A stretch of DNA of 64,000 bases. It comes from Siphonodentalium dalli. Lineage: Eukaryota > Mollusca > Scaphopoda > Gadilida > Siphonodentaliidae. The notes under the pieces were generated by a model. It was given only the letters and a program-made list of their open reading frames with translations. It did not search any database and was not told the origin of the DNA. Position 1 is the first letter of the stretch. Every line of letters starts with the position of its first letter. The stretch is taken from the NCBI GenBank assembly GCA_032622095.1, contig CP136068.1:13745729-13809728 (forward strand), in the 5' to 3' direction. A program made the position numbers and the translations under genes. This document shows, piece by piece, positions 35,790-47,932 of the stretch.

Positions 35790-38370
35790 AGGGGACCATC
35801 TAGATGGCACCAAAGGGGTCTACTAAGGGTAACTTTTTATGAGAAAGATAATGGTGTGGGTTAGAATTTTCTAAAGTGACGGCGTTGTCAGTGGTAGAAA
35901 AGGGGAAGGACAGAAAAATTTTTGTCGCTGATTGCCACAAAACTTATATATAAATGATTCCCATGATATGAGGAATCTAATGGTGTTGTTTAAATATGTC
36001 AAAAGTGGCACCATTCGCATCAGGGATGCACCGAAGGGGAGAGGTGCACCAAAATTGATAAAACTAATTTAGCGCCGATTTCCACCAAATTGATACATAT
36101 TCTTCTCCATGATACAAGGACTCTAATTGAGCGATTTAAAGACTCCAAATTGCTGTCGTTTGGATGAAAGATTGTGGGAGGGGCACTCAATTTGATAAGA
36201 ATGGGTTTAGTCGCCTATTGCCACCACACTTATACAATACATCCCCATGGTATGAGGAGTCTAATAGTGTTGCTTAAATCTGTCAAAAGTGGCATCATTT
36301 GAGTCATGGGTGAACTGAAAGGCAGAGGGGCACCAAAATTGATACGCAATATTTTTAGCGCCAATTTCCTCCAAAGTGATACGCATTGTTATCCATAATA
36401 CGATGGAGTATGATAATGTGATTTAAAGACGCCATGTTGGTGCTATTTTGGTGAGAGATGGGGGTGGGTGGGCATTAAATTTGATCAAAATTTATTTTGT
36501 TGCCGATTAGTACCAAACTTAACAATAATCATCTCCATGATATCAGGAGTTTAATTTTGTGGTTGAAGGATGTCACAAGGTGTCACAAGTTCGAGTCTAG
36601 TCCAAGTCTTCTCGTACTAAAGCCGGCTAAGATATTGGGATGGAGGTGCCGGTCTTTAGTCCAAGCCCGCTGCTATACCAATCCTTTGACACGACTTACG
36701 CCCACGATCTGTGGCGGGATTCTGTGGTGTATTTTACTCGATTTACCTAATGAATCAATACATGATGCTAAATACATCGGAAAGAGAGATATCTTATGGT
36801 CATAATGGTGTATAATAATCTAACTTTCATGTTAAATTACGCATAGAATATTCCGGTTGATTGTCACCAACATCGCTGTTTTTTATATTTTGTTTACATT
36901 ACTGAAAGCCGAAGTCAGGTTCCGAAGAACTTCGGCATTGTCCGGTGTTTGTTCTGAGTATTCTAGTTTCCGTTTCTATATATAGCGCGGGGTTTTCCGA
37001 ACAAAATGGAGAAAACCGATCGCCGCAAAGTCCAGTTTCCAATGTGCTTTGAGAACAATTCCCGCACTAAAAACTTAATGACATAATGGAGGATCAGAAA
37101 GGTAGTTTTGTTGACAATTTTCGCAAGCAACTTGTCAAAATTGGAGCAAATTAGAACTCTTGTGTCTAACTTGCCATGCGTGTGATTTTCATCCATGTGC
37201 ATTTTGACCTTTGTGTTGATAAAATAATCGGAGAACCGAATCACACAGTTTCGAAATATAGTTCTTCCGTTTTAGTGGGACTTTTCAAACTTAAGGTTAA
37301 AAATTTATACAAATTTTGTTTGATTTTTTGTGTGCTTAACAAGAGCATTATATTGCTCTGTTCGCTTAGTATATATCTTAATTTCGCTGAAGTCCATCAA
37401 ATGTGGGAAATGTAGCACCATATTATTTATTCTAATGATCGTTGTGTTTACACTGTTTTAAACTTTGAGAGGGTTGTAATTCCCCGTAATTTATTTAATG
37501 TATTACATTTATATCTTCAATGTTTAATTAATCTATTTATTTTTTATTTATTGACACACATAATTACGATTACAATGGAGAATTCATCGTAATTTGCATT
37601 GTCAGTCGAAAATCTACGGAATATTTTCAACGGAAAATGCCGAACACAGTTCGCGAGGTCAAGTGAGTTCGCATACTTTTAAAAATTTGTAAACATTGCG
37701 GTAAATGTCTCTTTTCGCATTAAATTACCGCTTTCAATTCACAACTGATGTGGGTTTCAGATCAAATAGCATGTCTTCTGCGGAAAATATCCGTTTATTG
37801 TCGCAATTGTGATATTTTATTTCATATAATTGTGGTTTTATTTGAGCGGGTCACTAACGCTTAACTCGTGTCAAAGGAATGCATGGGCCTGGAACTCGGA
37901 CTAAAGACCGGCACCTCCATCCCAATATCTTAGCCGGCTTTAGTACGAGAAGACTTGGACTAGTTCGAGTCAGGATGCATAGGGGGTGAGAGGAACACAA
38001 AAAAAGAAAGATGAACAATATGTTTAACGCCGATTTCCACCAGATTGATACATATTTTTCTCCGTGATAATGATAAATCTGATCATGTGGTCCTAATCAT
38101 GTGGCCCTAAATTTGATACGAATTTGTATACTTGCCTATTTTCACCAATGTTATATATAGTTTTATTATATTTCCATAATGAGTCTAAGTGTGTGGTTTA
38201 ATGATGACAAACGAGGCGCCGCCTCTGTCTGAAATAGGGACGGGAGGGTCACCAAAACTGATAAAAAAATATGTTTAGTGCCAATAACCATCAAATTCAT
38301 AAAAGTTCTTCTCAAATGATACGAGAAATCAAATCGTGCGTGTTAAAAACGTATAACGAGCTAGCAAAAC
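35790..38370. repeat. Core-repeat block (~160-bp monomers) split by a long-TIR element
   Basis: Diverged monomers carry the words GGCACCAAAATTGATA, GCCGATTTCCACCAAATTGATA and CATGATA..AGGA (about 35950, 36110, 36240, 36400, 38030). The block is interrupted by the element at 36598-37962, with the 9-bp GTTCGAGTC duplicated at the junctions. No coding content. Confidence 0.65.
36598..37962 (+). mobile_element. Long-TIR DNA element, Mutator-like size class, copy 1
   Basis: 1365 bp. The first 65 bp (TAGTCCAAGTCTTCTCGTAC onward) are exactly inverted at the right end; weaker pairing continues to about 100 bp. It is flanked by a perfect 9-bp duplication, GTTCGAGTC (36589-36597 and 37963-37971). Long TIRs plus 9-bp duplication fit a MULE-type non-autonomous element. 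The frame at 37176-37415 (MRVIFIHVHF...) is also open in copy 2 but has no recognised domain. It contains TATATATAGCGCGGGGTTTTCC-like sequence near 36980. Confidence 0.85.
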
Positions 38371-38496
38371 AGATACATAGAAGAAAGCATTAAAGATATA
38401 TTTCTCTTTTTATTTAACAGATACACATATTCTTGCAAACTGAGAGACCTCGAACCGTCAGGGGATTGCATATTAGAATGGATCATGTATATATTA

Positions 38497-40433
38497 CCCA
38501 AGAGAAAATGTTGAGTGAAATTTCACTCAAATAACAGTAAAAAAATTAGTCAAAATTTCTCCAAAATTTCAGTGAATTTTTACCAAAATTTCAGTGATAT
38601 TTCACCAAAATTTCAATGAAATTTTACCAAAATAACAGTAAAAAATTTAGTCAAAATTTCTCCAAAATTTCACTGAAATTTTACCAAAATTACACTAACA
38701 GTAAAATGGTTCCATCATTTCTTGTACTATACCATTGTTCTGTATCGCATGTAAAATTTTCAACCCTATATAGAGCTGAGAAATCCAGTTTGATTTTACT
38801 GTATGACGTGTCGATCTTTGTATATGCTGGCCCGCATTGGTCAGTGAGATGGAACAAGGATATATGAAATGTAAATATATTTATTATTTATTGAGGTCTG
38901 TCCAAACATTGAGTCAAGTCTAAAGTTTGATGTCCTCACACACAAAGAATCTATGTGCACAACTGTACGTGCTACAGTGATCTTGCAAAGCCTTGCATCC
39001 GCGCGATCCGTAATTTGTTAGCTTATTGCAAATAACACATATTCACTTTCCAGAAATGTCAACTTTTTCAAAAAATCACTGAGAATGTAATCTTTTTCTT
39101 TACCATCTTTATGACGAATTTTGACCGGCTTTTGAAACCAGGCAAATGAAAATTTATTCTTAACTCCAACGTCGTCGTATCGATCGCCTTCTTTCACAAT
39201 TGAATTCATAACAATCACTTTTAAAACTTCTAATTTCTTTTGAAAGAGATCGCGAACCGTGAAACTCTTTTGTTTAAAACAAAAGAATGATCGCGGCAAA
39301 AAATATCCCGAAGTCCGTCGAGTCAACGAATATCATTGGCTTGATGTCGAGCGTCGACACCAAAGGAAGCGAATCGAGCCAATGAGAAGCTACGTATTAA
39401 ACCGGCATGGTGGAACCGGTGTTGCCGAAAAAACAACCGGTGTCTCTTTGAATGACCGGACTATTTATGTCGGCCGACTGAGATCGTCTCGAATAAAAAA
39501 AAACATGCCCTTTGAAGTTTTGTATTTGAATAGACACATCGCGGCTTTTCACATTTCACACATAATATAACATCACAAACTTTGTTGGCACAGAGTAATT
39601 TTCTGTTCACGGTGTCTTTCTTAGAACAGACAGCTATTATTAGTGATGAGGGATGTTTCTTTACCATACACGTCAGAAAATGGCGAGTATTTGTCACTAC
39701 CAATATCCGCTGACATTCACTCTCTATTTTTACCTGTATTTTACCAAATCCTCTCATTTGAGTAATTGAAAATTGCATCCGCACAAGATATATATAGTCT
39801 TTAATTGTGATAATATATGGACACGAACTTACCGATAATGGAAAAATGTGGCCCATTGATAAATAAAAATTTCATATGCATGATTATAATATCCCTTTAC
39901 TGGAAGCCATTCTCTGTATACTAAATATATACTGCATGCTGTTCACATTTGGGGGTCCATATTTCCATGTAGACACACTTCTTTAAGATAGAATTGAAAA
40001 CACAATTTTATTCTTTTTTCTTTTGTCCACCAAGACAATAATAAAACTATATAATGATGTAAAATTAAAAATTTAAAACTGAAAAGTACTCAAAATCTCA
40101 CTGAAAACTATTTGATCATTTTTTAGTGAAATTTTATATTTAAAACTGAAAAGTACTCAAAATCTCACTGAAAATTGTTTTATCATTTTTTAGTGAATTA
40201 ATTTTATATTTAAAACTGAAAATTTAGTACTCAAAATCTCACTGAAAACTATTTTATCATTTGAGTGAAATTTTAGTGAAATTAACTGGAAAAGTTAAAA
40301 TAAATTGCACCGAAATTTCAGTGAATTTAATATCACCGAAATTTCAGTGAAATTCACTGAAATGGTGAAATAACACCAAAATTTGGTAATTTCACTGAAT
40401 TTCACTGAAATTTTGGTCTCATTTTCTCTTGGG
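38497..40433. mobile_element. 1.94-kb TIR element with AAATTTCAGTGAAATT-rich subterminal blocks
   Basis: The ends CCCAAGAGAAAATG (38497) and CATTTTCTCTTGGG-like (40420-40433) are inverted. Subterminal blocks at 38512-38710 and 40080-40420 repeat ACCAAAATTTCAGTGAAATT variants many times, themselves near-palindromic. The interior has three modest frames: 39018-39326 (-), 39259-39570 (+) and 39461-39856 (-). No target-site duplication was clear and the superfamily is unknown. Confidence 0.6.
39461..39856 (-). pseudogene. Possible remnant of an element-encoded zinc-binding protein
   Basis: A 131-residue frame inside the 38497-40433 element. The one suggestive motif is CDVILCVKCEKPRCVYSNTK, a Cys-x2-Cys-x3-Arg-Cys cluster like CxxCxKPRxxYS segments in multicopy hypothetical proteins of molluscs and cnidarians. 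There is no start context or full domain. A 102-residue frame at 39018-39326 on the same strand might be a further piece. It could equally be chance. Confidence 0.3.
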
Positions 40434-40444
40434 CGAGCTCTAGT

Positions 40445-41612
40445 TTTTTAGCTCACCTGAGACGAAGTCTCCGGGGGAGCTATAGTCATCACTCCTCGTC
40501 CGTCGTCCGTCCATCCGTTGTTCCGTCCATCCGTCCAATCGTCAACAATTCTTTGAACATCTTCTTCTCTGATTCCATTAGGTGAATCTCATTCAGATTT
40601 ATTCAAATGAGGACACTGGGTCAAATAGTTGCGAAGCCAGGGCCATAACTCTGTAACGACTTCTTCTCAAATTTTATTGGGCCGAATGGGTTCATATTTG
40701 GTACAAAATGTCCTTGGGGGACTGTTATTCAGATTTGTTCAAATGAGGTCACTGGGTCGAATGTGGGCGGAGCCAGTGACATAACTAAAAAAAAAAAATT
40801 GGAAAAAAGTGACACCATTATAACAGCTGCAGAGTTATGAAACTTTAATCTTCTGAAATTACAGAAATATTCCATTACCCATCCCCCTCCCACATAGTCC
40901 AGATCCATCATCCATAGCATCACCAAATACACCCTCAGGCATCATCTTCTTGGAAGTATCTTAAGTATCAAATTGAAATTTTGTTTTAGTTAATTTTTGA
41001 CTTGTTCCCTTCTGTTCAGTTTCTATGTCCCCCTAATTTGCAGAAGATAAAATGCATAATTGAGGTGCTCAATGGGTGTGCATTACCAACTTCAACTGTA
41101 GAACTTCAATCTGTTCCTAAGTTACCAGGTACCCATGGCTGGTGAGGCCTAATCAGACTGAGGGTGAATCTGGTGATGCCAGCCTGCCTTGCAGAATATT
41201 GTCATTAAATTCACCTTTTGGGGACCTCATTATGCAAATGTCAGACACACTAAATTCAGACTTGGCTGGCATATTATTTTCTTAACCAAGCTCACTCATG
41301 CCGATGAAATCATACCCTGATTTTTCAAAGAAACATTGGGGGGGGGGGTGTATATTGGCTTGAATTTGTCTTCTGTCTGTCAGTCTGTTGGGATGTCTAT
41401 CCATCCATCTATCAACATTTGTTTTCTTCTCCATATTAACGACCAAATATGTTTATATATCTCAGTGTGCATGTTCCCTAGGTGACTCACAATCAGATTT
41501 GTTCAAATAAGTTCATCAGATCAAATAGGTGCAAAGCTAGGGCCATAACTCTTTCCCTCCATAGTAAATCTTAAAATAATTTCTTTTCAAGAAGCATTAA
41601 GCCTATATTAGC
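40445..41612 (+). mobile_element. Pearl-like element, family B, copy B3
   Basis: 5' terminus TTTTTTAGCTCACCTGAGAC, TATAGTCATCACTCC, a TCCG/TCCA tract at 40497-40540, and core monomers (GAATGGGTTCATATTTGGT at 40683). It is colinear with B2, including TTTGCAGAAGATAAAATGCA and the AATGAGG/GGGGACCTCATT palindrome near 41158-41232. The 3' hairpin is absent; family C begins immediately after. Confidence 0.6.
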
Positions 41613-41615
41613 TTA

Positions 41616-43860
41616 TTAGCTCAACTGACTTTGTAAGTTTGAGCTATTGCCATGGGTTGGCGTCCATCGTCCGTGTGTGTGCGTGTGTCCGTCAACAATT
41701 TCCTTTCGTGTGGGCTACAGGTCGTACCTTTGGTCTGGTCTTTATGATATTTGTCATGAATGTTGACATTGACATGTAGATGGGAACGAGTCATTTTGGG
41801 GTCATTCGGCAAAAAAACATGGCCGCCAGTGGCCATCTTGGATTAAAAAATTTAATCCATTGGCGCGGGCTACAGGTCGTACTGCTTGTCTGATCATCAT
41901 TAAATTTGTCATAGATGTTATTATTGACATATAGATGGGAACGAGTCATTTTGGGGTCATTTGGCCAAAAAACATGGTCGCCAGCAGCCATCTTGGATTT
42001 TACTCTTTGCATGACTAAATCCTTTCACGCAGGCTACATGTCGTAACTTTAGTCAGATCTTCATGAAATTTGTCGTGGATGTTAACAATGACATGTAGAT
42101 GGGAACGTGTCGTTTTGGGGTCATTCGGCCAAAAAAACATGGCCGCCAGTAGTCCAAGTCTTCTCGTAATAAAACCAGCTAAGATATTGGTATGGCGAGA
42201 TGCTGGATTTTAGTCCGAGTTCGTCCTGTATGGTCTCTTATGACACGACTTAAGCGTTAGTGACCCGCTCAAATAAAACCACAATTATATGAAATAAAAT
42301 ATCTCAATTGCGATAATAAACAGATTTTTTCCGGAGAAGACATGATATTTGATCTGAAACCCACATCGGTTGTGATTTGAAAGCGGTAATTTAATGTGAA
42401 AAGAGACATTTACTGTAGTGTTGACATATTTTTTAAAGTATGCGAACTCAGTTGACCTCGCGAACTGTGTTCGGCATTTTCCGTTGAAAATATTCCGTAG
42501 ATTTTCGACTAACCACGCAAATTACGATGAATTCTCCATTGTAATCGTAATTATGTGTGTCAATAAATAAAAAATAAATAGATTAAGTAAACATTGAAGA
42601 TATAAATGTACCGGTAATACATTAAATAAATTACGGGAATTACAACCCTCTCAAAGTTTAAAACAGTGTAAACACAACGAGCATTAGAATAAATATGGTG
42701 CTACATTTCACCCACATTTGGTGGACTTCCGCGAAATTAAGATATATACTAAGCGAACAGAGCAATATACTGCTCTTGTTAAGCACACAAAAAATCAAAC
42801 AAAATTTGTATAAATTTTGAACCTTAAGTTTGAAAAGTCCCACTAAAACCGAAGAACTATATTTCGAAATGGTGTGATTCGCTTCTCCGATTATTTTATC
42901 AACACAAAAGTCAAAACGCACATGGACGAAAATCACACGCATGGCAAGTCAGACACAAGAGTTCTAATTTGCTCCAATTTTAACGAGTTGCTTGCGAAAA
43001 TTGTCATAAAACTACCGTTCTGATCCTCCATTATGTCATTAAGTTTTTAGTGCGGGAATTGTTCTCAAAGCACATAGGAAACATAGAAATCGTTTTTCGC
43101 CATTTTGTTCGGAAAACCCCGCGCTATATATAGAAACGGAAACTAGTATACCCAGAACAAACTCCGGAATATACCGAAGTTATTCGGACCACTTCGGCTT
43201 TCAGTTAAAACGTAAACAGACAGAAAAAAAGCGATGTTTGTGGCAATCAACCGGAATATTCTATGTGTAATTTAACATTAAAGTTAGATTATTATACACC
43301 ATTATGACCATAAGATGTTACTCTTTCCGATGTATATAGCATCACGTATTGATTTGCTAGGTAAATCGAGTAAAATACACAACAAATTCCCACCACAAAC
43401 CTTGGGCGTAAGTCGTGTCATAAGTGACCATACGGGACGAACTCGGACTAAAATCCAGCATCTCGCCATACCAATATCTTAGCTGGTTTTAGTACGAGAA
43501 GACTTGGACTAGGCCGCCAGCAGCTATCTTGGATTTTACTCTTTGCATGACTAAATCCTTTGGCACAGGCTACAGGTCGTACCTTTGTCAGATAATTATG
43601 AGATTTGTTGACATTGACATGTAGATGGGAACAAGTCATTGTGGGGTATTCGGCCAAAAAACTTGGCCTCCAGCAGCCATTTTGGATTTTACTCTTTGTA
43701 TGACTAAATCCTTTGGCATGGGCTACGGGTCCTACCTTTGGTCGGATCATTATGAAATTTGTAACGGCTGTTGACATTGACATGTAGATGGGTCATTCAG
43801 CAAAAAAACATGGCTGCCAGTGGCCATCTTGGATTTTACTCTTTCCATAACTAGGCCTTT
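41616..43860 (+). mobile_element. Pearl-like element, family C (interrupted)
   Basis: A 5' hairpin AGCTCAAC (41618) / GTTTGAGCT (41637) is followed by a TCCG/TGTG tract (41666-41695) and ~155-bp core monomers marked by GGCTACAGGTCGTAC (41713, 41870, 43567) and CATGGCCGCCAG...CATCTTGGATTTTACTC. One monomer is interrupted at 42150-43511 by the second long-TIR element, with GGCCGCCAG duplicated. The 3' end is not defined. Confidence 0.6.
42150..43511 (-). mobile_element. Long-TIR DNA element, copy 2
   Basis: 1362 bp, inverted relative to copy 1 (36598-37962). Ends TAGTCCAAGTCTTCTCGTA and its reverse complement; the TIR continues ~68 bp with copy-specific changes present in both ends (for example GCGAGATGCTGGATTTTAG in place of GGAGGTGCCGGTCTTTAG). 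Perfect 9-bp duplication GGCCGCCAG (42141-42149, 43512-43520). The interior matches copy 1, including the open frame at 42658-42942 (-). Confidence 0.85.
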
Positions 43861-43899
43861 CAACTTTCCACATTCCTAATCACTCCACATTCCTAATCA

Positions 43900-46800
43900 C
43901 TGAAATTTTTCCCTTTCCAAGTTGAGCTACAGTGTCATTGACACTTTCATATTTGGTATGAATGGGCCTTGTGTGACCGGGTTCAGATTTGTTCAAATGG
44001 GGTCATTTTTATGTTTACCCATACCATAGTATGGTAAACATAGTGTCGTTGCCCGGATTGACCACTCGTCGTTCGTCCGTCTGTCTGTCTGTCTGTCCGT
44101 CTGTCTGTCTGTCTGTCTGTCCGTAGACACTTTACGAGTAATGCGATAACTCAAATATTTTCTATCCGATCGAAACCAAATTTTGTATATGGGTTTCTCA
44201 GCCAAAAATACAGATCGAGTTCGAATTTGGGTTTGATCCGAGTTTTTGTTACAGAGTTATGGCCCTTTTTCAACTTATAATTCACGCATTCTGCCATAAC
44301 TCAATCATTTTTTATCTGATTGGAACCAAATTTGGTATGTGAGTTTCACAGCCCAAAATACAGATCGAGTCCGAATATGTGATTGATCCGATTAATTTTA
44401 AAGGAGTTATGATCCTTTTTCGAAATTCTTTTTTTTTTTTTTTTAATTAAATTTTTTTTAGATTTAGCTTCTTGCTAAATTTAGCATATACAAATATTAA
44501 ATTTTGTTTGAACTTTAAATAACAATAAAAAAAAATATTAAATAATAAAAAAAAATTGACATTTTCATTTATTTTAGTTTTATACGATTAATTAGGTGTG
44601 ATATCCTGTTTTGAATATATGAAGATTTTATTGCAATAGTTTCATGTAATATAATGATATCAATAAATTACCATGTGATCATCCAACATCCAGAGTATAT
44701 GAGAGGATTTTTATAGATGTTGTCATTCCAAGTGAAATCTGTTATGACATGAGTGATGACATATGATACAGAGCTCTGGTGGGTCAAGCAAGATAAACAA
44801 CACTGGTGGCTGGCTGTTTGTTTATTCTAACTGTCAAATTGATTAATGGCAGCACAAGACTGGTGTTTTTCCTATTCTTGAAATTTCATTACAGGGTGAT
44901 ATAAGGGCCCCCCTCACCTATATAAGTGTCTTCTAAATTCCATTAATTTGCTTCAAAAATAATTAACCCTTTCCAAGGTTTCCATAGACAACATGCTATA
45001 ATGTACATGGACTCTTCCTCATATCTCTTAATATCTATTGGGTATCTTTGCACACTATTCACTTCTATCAATTTTGGTATTGACTGATTAATTGATTTTT
45101 GAAAAATATATTAACCCTTCAGACACGTGCTTTCAATTTGAAATTAAAACAACAGCTGATAGCCAATATGATTTATCTATGCAATGGGAAACAGGCAGAT
45201 AAATATACATGACTATTGTAAGTGATGACTTGTTTTGAAAATCAATATGGTAGATGTTAGTATTTCCAGGAACTTTATTTTCCCATTTGTTCACATTTTC
45301 ATGGTTGATTGAATTTTAGGGGCCACAGAGCACTTAGAAGATTAACATTGAAGGTTGTGGCTTTTAGTGCCCAAGCTACTTGTAAAACATTGTAATGTGT
45401 GAAACCATTCAAATGAGGGCTAACTTACTTTCTTTTATATGAACGATTTAGTGGTCATAGGGGCCAACATCCCCATCATATTATGTCTGTATAACATTAT
45501 ATAGATAATACTTTTGAATTGTATAAACTACATATATTTTTGAAAACCATACACCCCTGTTATGAAACACTTAATCTTATTTAATACACAGGTCAGATCT
45601 GATCTTATATCTGTCCATATTTGATAAACAAATAACTGGGGAGAATGGGGGAAGGGGGGGGGTAATTAAAGTACCATTTAAATATGAGATGGAATCCCCT
45701 ACATATATGTCGTTCTAAGCAATTATTATTTCTCTTTAGAAGTGAATAATAAATTTTGAATATCTGGCATGTCAAAAGTGGCAAAGATAGGGATTTATCA
45801 CTTTTGCTTCTAATGAGTTAACTTAAACTCCTAAACATGTCTTCCGAAATCACTAAACCATTGGATCTCACAGTGAGAGGTCCTTGTGTGAATAGGGACA
45901 GAGTTATGAGATTTAAAACTACTCCTCCCCAACCCAAATACTTTAACCCTTTCTTAAGACAAATTATTTGAGCTTTTGATTTCAAGTTGGGTACTGATAT
46001 ATGGATTAATTCCTGTGATCATATCTTTGACAAATTATCAGTTATGGCTAGTCGCTATCGCCAAGGTATGGGTTAAACATCTGCCGATCGTGATCGGCCT
46101 CTCGTTAGGAAATGAGGTCCCCAGAGGGTGAATTCGTTGATGATATTCCACCTTGGGGGAATAGTGTCAGTAAATTCACCTTTTGGGGACCTCATTCTGC
46201 AAAGATCAGACATACCAAATACAGACTTGGCTGTTCCAATATTATTTTCTTAACCACCACTATCCAGGTGAAATCATATCCTATTGAATATGGGGGGGGG
46301 GGGTGGGGTATATTGATAATACTAGATGAATGGATCTCATACTAGTAGATGGAGATTCACATTTGTTCTAAGGGGCAGAGCTAAGAGATTTAACTCTCCT
46401 CTATCCTGTTTGGTACTGGTATAATAATATTGATTTCTAGGCAGCCTGGGTGGGGCAATGTTTGAGGCAATGGGGAAGGAGTGTAGAGGGGTGGGGTTTT
46501 GTCCCCCTACTTTGATCAAAATTTAAACAGTTGAAAATTCATGCCTGGTATAACATCTGTTGTAGATTAGATGTTCACATAAAAAATAGGTTAGAATTGT
46601 TCTCATAGTTTGGTTTTATTTTCCAACATGTATGTTTTTATACCAACAGTCCATATGTTCCTACTTCAGGTTAAACTGTTGGACCAAATTGGCCACAAAT
46701 TTTAACTTTATGGGGTTAGTAATTTTCAAACGTTTGAGAGAGAGCTTGAAGTACTGGTACCAGTTGTAAAATTCAACCTAAGAGGGATGTGCAAAAGGAT

Positions 46801-47051
46801 TTTTGTGAACTTAGTACTGTGGTATGGTTGTCTTCTTTAAAAGGTAAGAGGTTGGAGATTTGTCAGTGGTGTGCAATTAGAAATTTCAAGTTGAAGAGCT
46901 CTGCTCAACGGAGAACCTCCAGCTATGTCCATGTTTAGAACTACTTTTCTTAAGTGATATTGTCACATATGGACTCTTGTAGTCGTCAGAGTCCCAGTCT
47001 TTTCAGTCTTTACAGTCTGGTGAGCGACCCACAGTCATTGACTGTCTTGTT
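43900..47051 (+). mobile_element. Family B copy B4, split by element A2
   Basis: The 5' fragment (43900-44007) ends in the family core phrase CAGATTTGTTCAAATGGGGTC. The 3' fragment (46107-47051) contains the GAGGTCCCCAGAGGG palindrome (46109-46199), a G-run near 46290, the block shared with B2 (46640-46860) and the 3' hairpin ACAGTCATTGACTGT plus CTTGTT at 47051. Between them lies A2. That both fragments are one copy is an inference. Confidence 0.5.
44008..46106 (+). mobile_element. Pearl/Helentron-like element, family A, copy A2
   Basis: Starts TTTATGTTTACCCATACC with the hairpin, TCTG/TCCG microsatellite (44075-44125) and about two core monomers to about 44420. After a long T/A tract there follow about 1.6 kb unrelated to A1, and it ends with GCCGATCGTGATCGGC and CTCTCGTT at 46106. 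The unrelated interior (44440-46050) has no gene-like frame; it may be captured host DNA or a nested insertion. Confidence 0.7.
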
Positions 47052-47447
47052 TATTAAATCAGCATCTCTTGCACAAATCTATAGTATTTCCATGGTCATA
47101 TAGTGTGAATGTGGTGTCACCGAGGGCTTGCTTCCCTCATATGGTGTGCCTGAATACTCGAAAATTGAAGAAAATCAAAGTCGCCCCGACTAATACAAAA
47201 AGTAATGCTATTGCAAGTAGCCCCAACTAATATATACCGAAGATAATATAATGCTATCACGAGTCGCTCCAACTAAAACAGAAGGTGATACTATTGCGAG
47301 TCAGCCATTTTGATAAAGAAGTTCGGCTAGCTCCCTACCCATTCAAACCAATGATACCAAGAGGTGATATGTTAATTGGAGTTAATGCTAAGTTATGGAG
47401 AAACCTATTTATTCACCAGGGGTGTTTAGTTACATATAACCATGAAT
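47052..47447. other. Non-coding sequence, nothing recognised
   Basis: Contains a loosely repeated phrase (GAGTCGC..CAACTAA, about 47178, 47217, 47260) suggesting a decayed ~43-bp tandem repeat. The 63-codon frame at 47285-47476 has no known features. Confidence 0.45.
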
Positions 47448-47625
47448 TGCACTTAAGCTCAATTAATTGCGCTTAAGCGCAATTGATTGAACTTAAGCGC
47501 AAATAATTACGCTTAAGCGCAATTACTTGCGCATCATTGCGCTTAAGCACAATTAATTGCACTTTAATAACCACAATTGATTGCGCTTAAGCACAATTGA
47601 TTGCGCTTAAGCGCAATTAATTATT
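47448..47625. repeat. Palindromic minisatellite, GCGCTTAAGCGCAATT type
   Basis: About nine runs of TTGCGCTTAAGCGCAATT or variants in 180 bp, at spacings of roughly 19-25 bp. The unit core GCGCTTAAGCGC is a perfect 12-bp palindrome and AATT links are also self-complementary, so every unit can form a cruciform. Confidence 0.8.
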
Positions 47626-47629
47626 AAGT

Positions 47630-47932
47630 GTGAATTTGGCCTCCCATAATCTTATGGTTCCCACATCAGATGTGAGCAAAGCGCGATACCAAATTGTCAT
47701 GGACCCACTGAAATGGTACCATGACTTTCAAGCTGAAATATTAAATGCTGCTACTGATGCACAGATGCGGTCAGAGCAATTTCAGATAGAGAACTTAACA
47801 GTCAAAGACATCCAATTGACTCACCGTTTATTAAATTATTTTGCAGGTGTTATTCTATGTTTATGGAATTATACCAAAGCTATGAATTTCACACACAATC
47901 GTGTCAAGGTTATTATGTTGAGTACGAAGTAA
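47630..47932 (+). other. Open frame of 100 codons, unknown
   Basis: It reads through VPTSDVSKARYQIVMD, LKWYHDFQAEILNAATDAQM and LTVKDIQLTHRLLNYFAG with a natural-looking amino acid mix, then GCAGGTGTTA, which could be a donor. No ATG context, acceptor or homologue is recognised. It may be an exon fragment of a decayed gene or chance. It is in the intron before Ig exon 3, and its phase with the Ig exons was not established. Confidence 0.25.
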
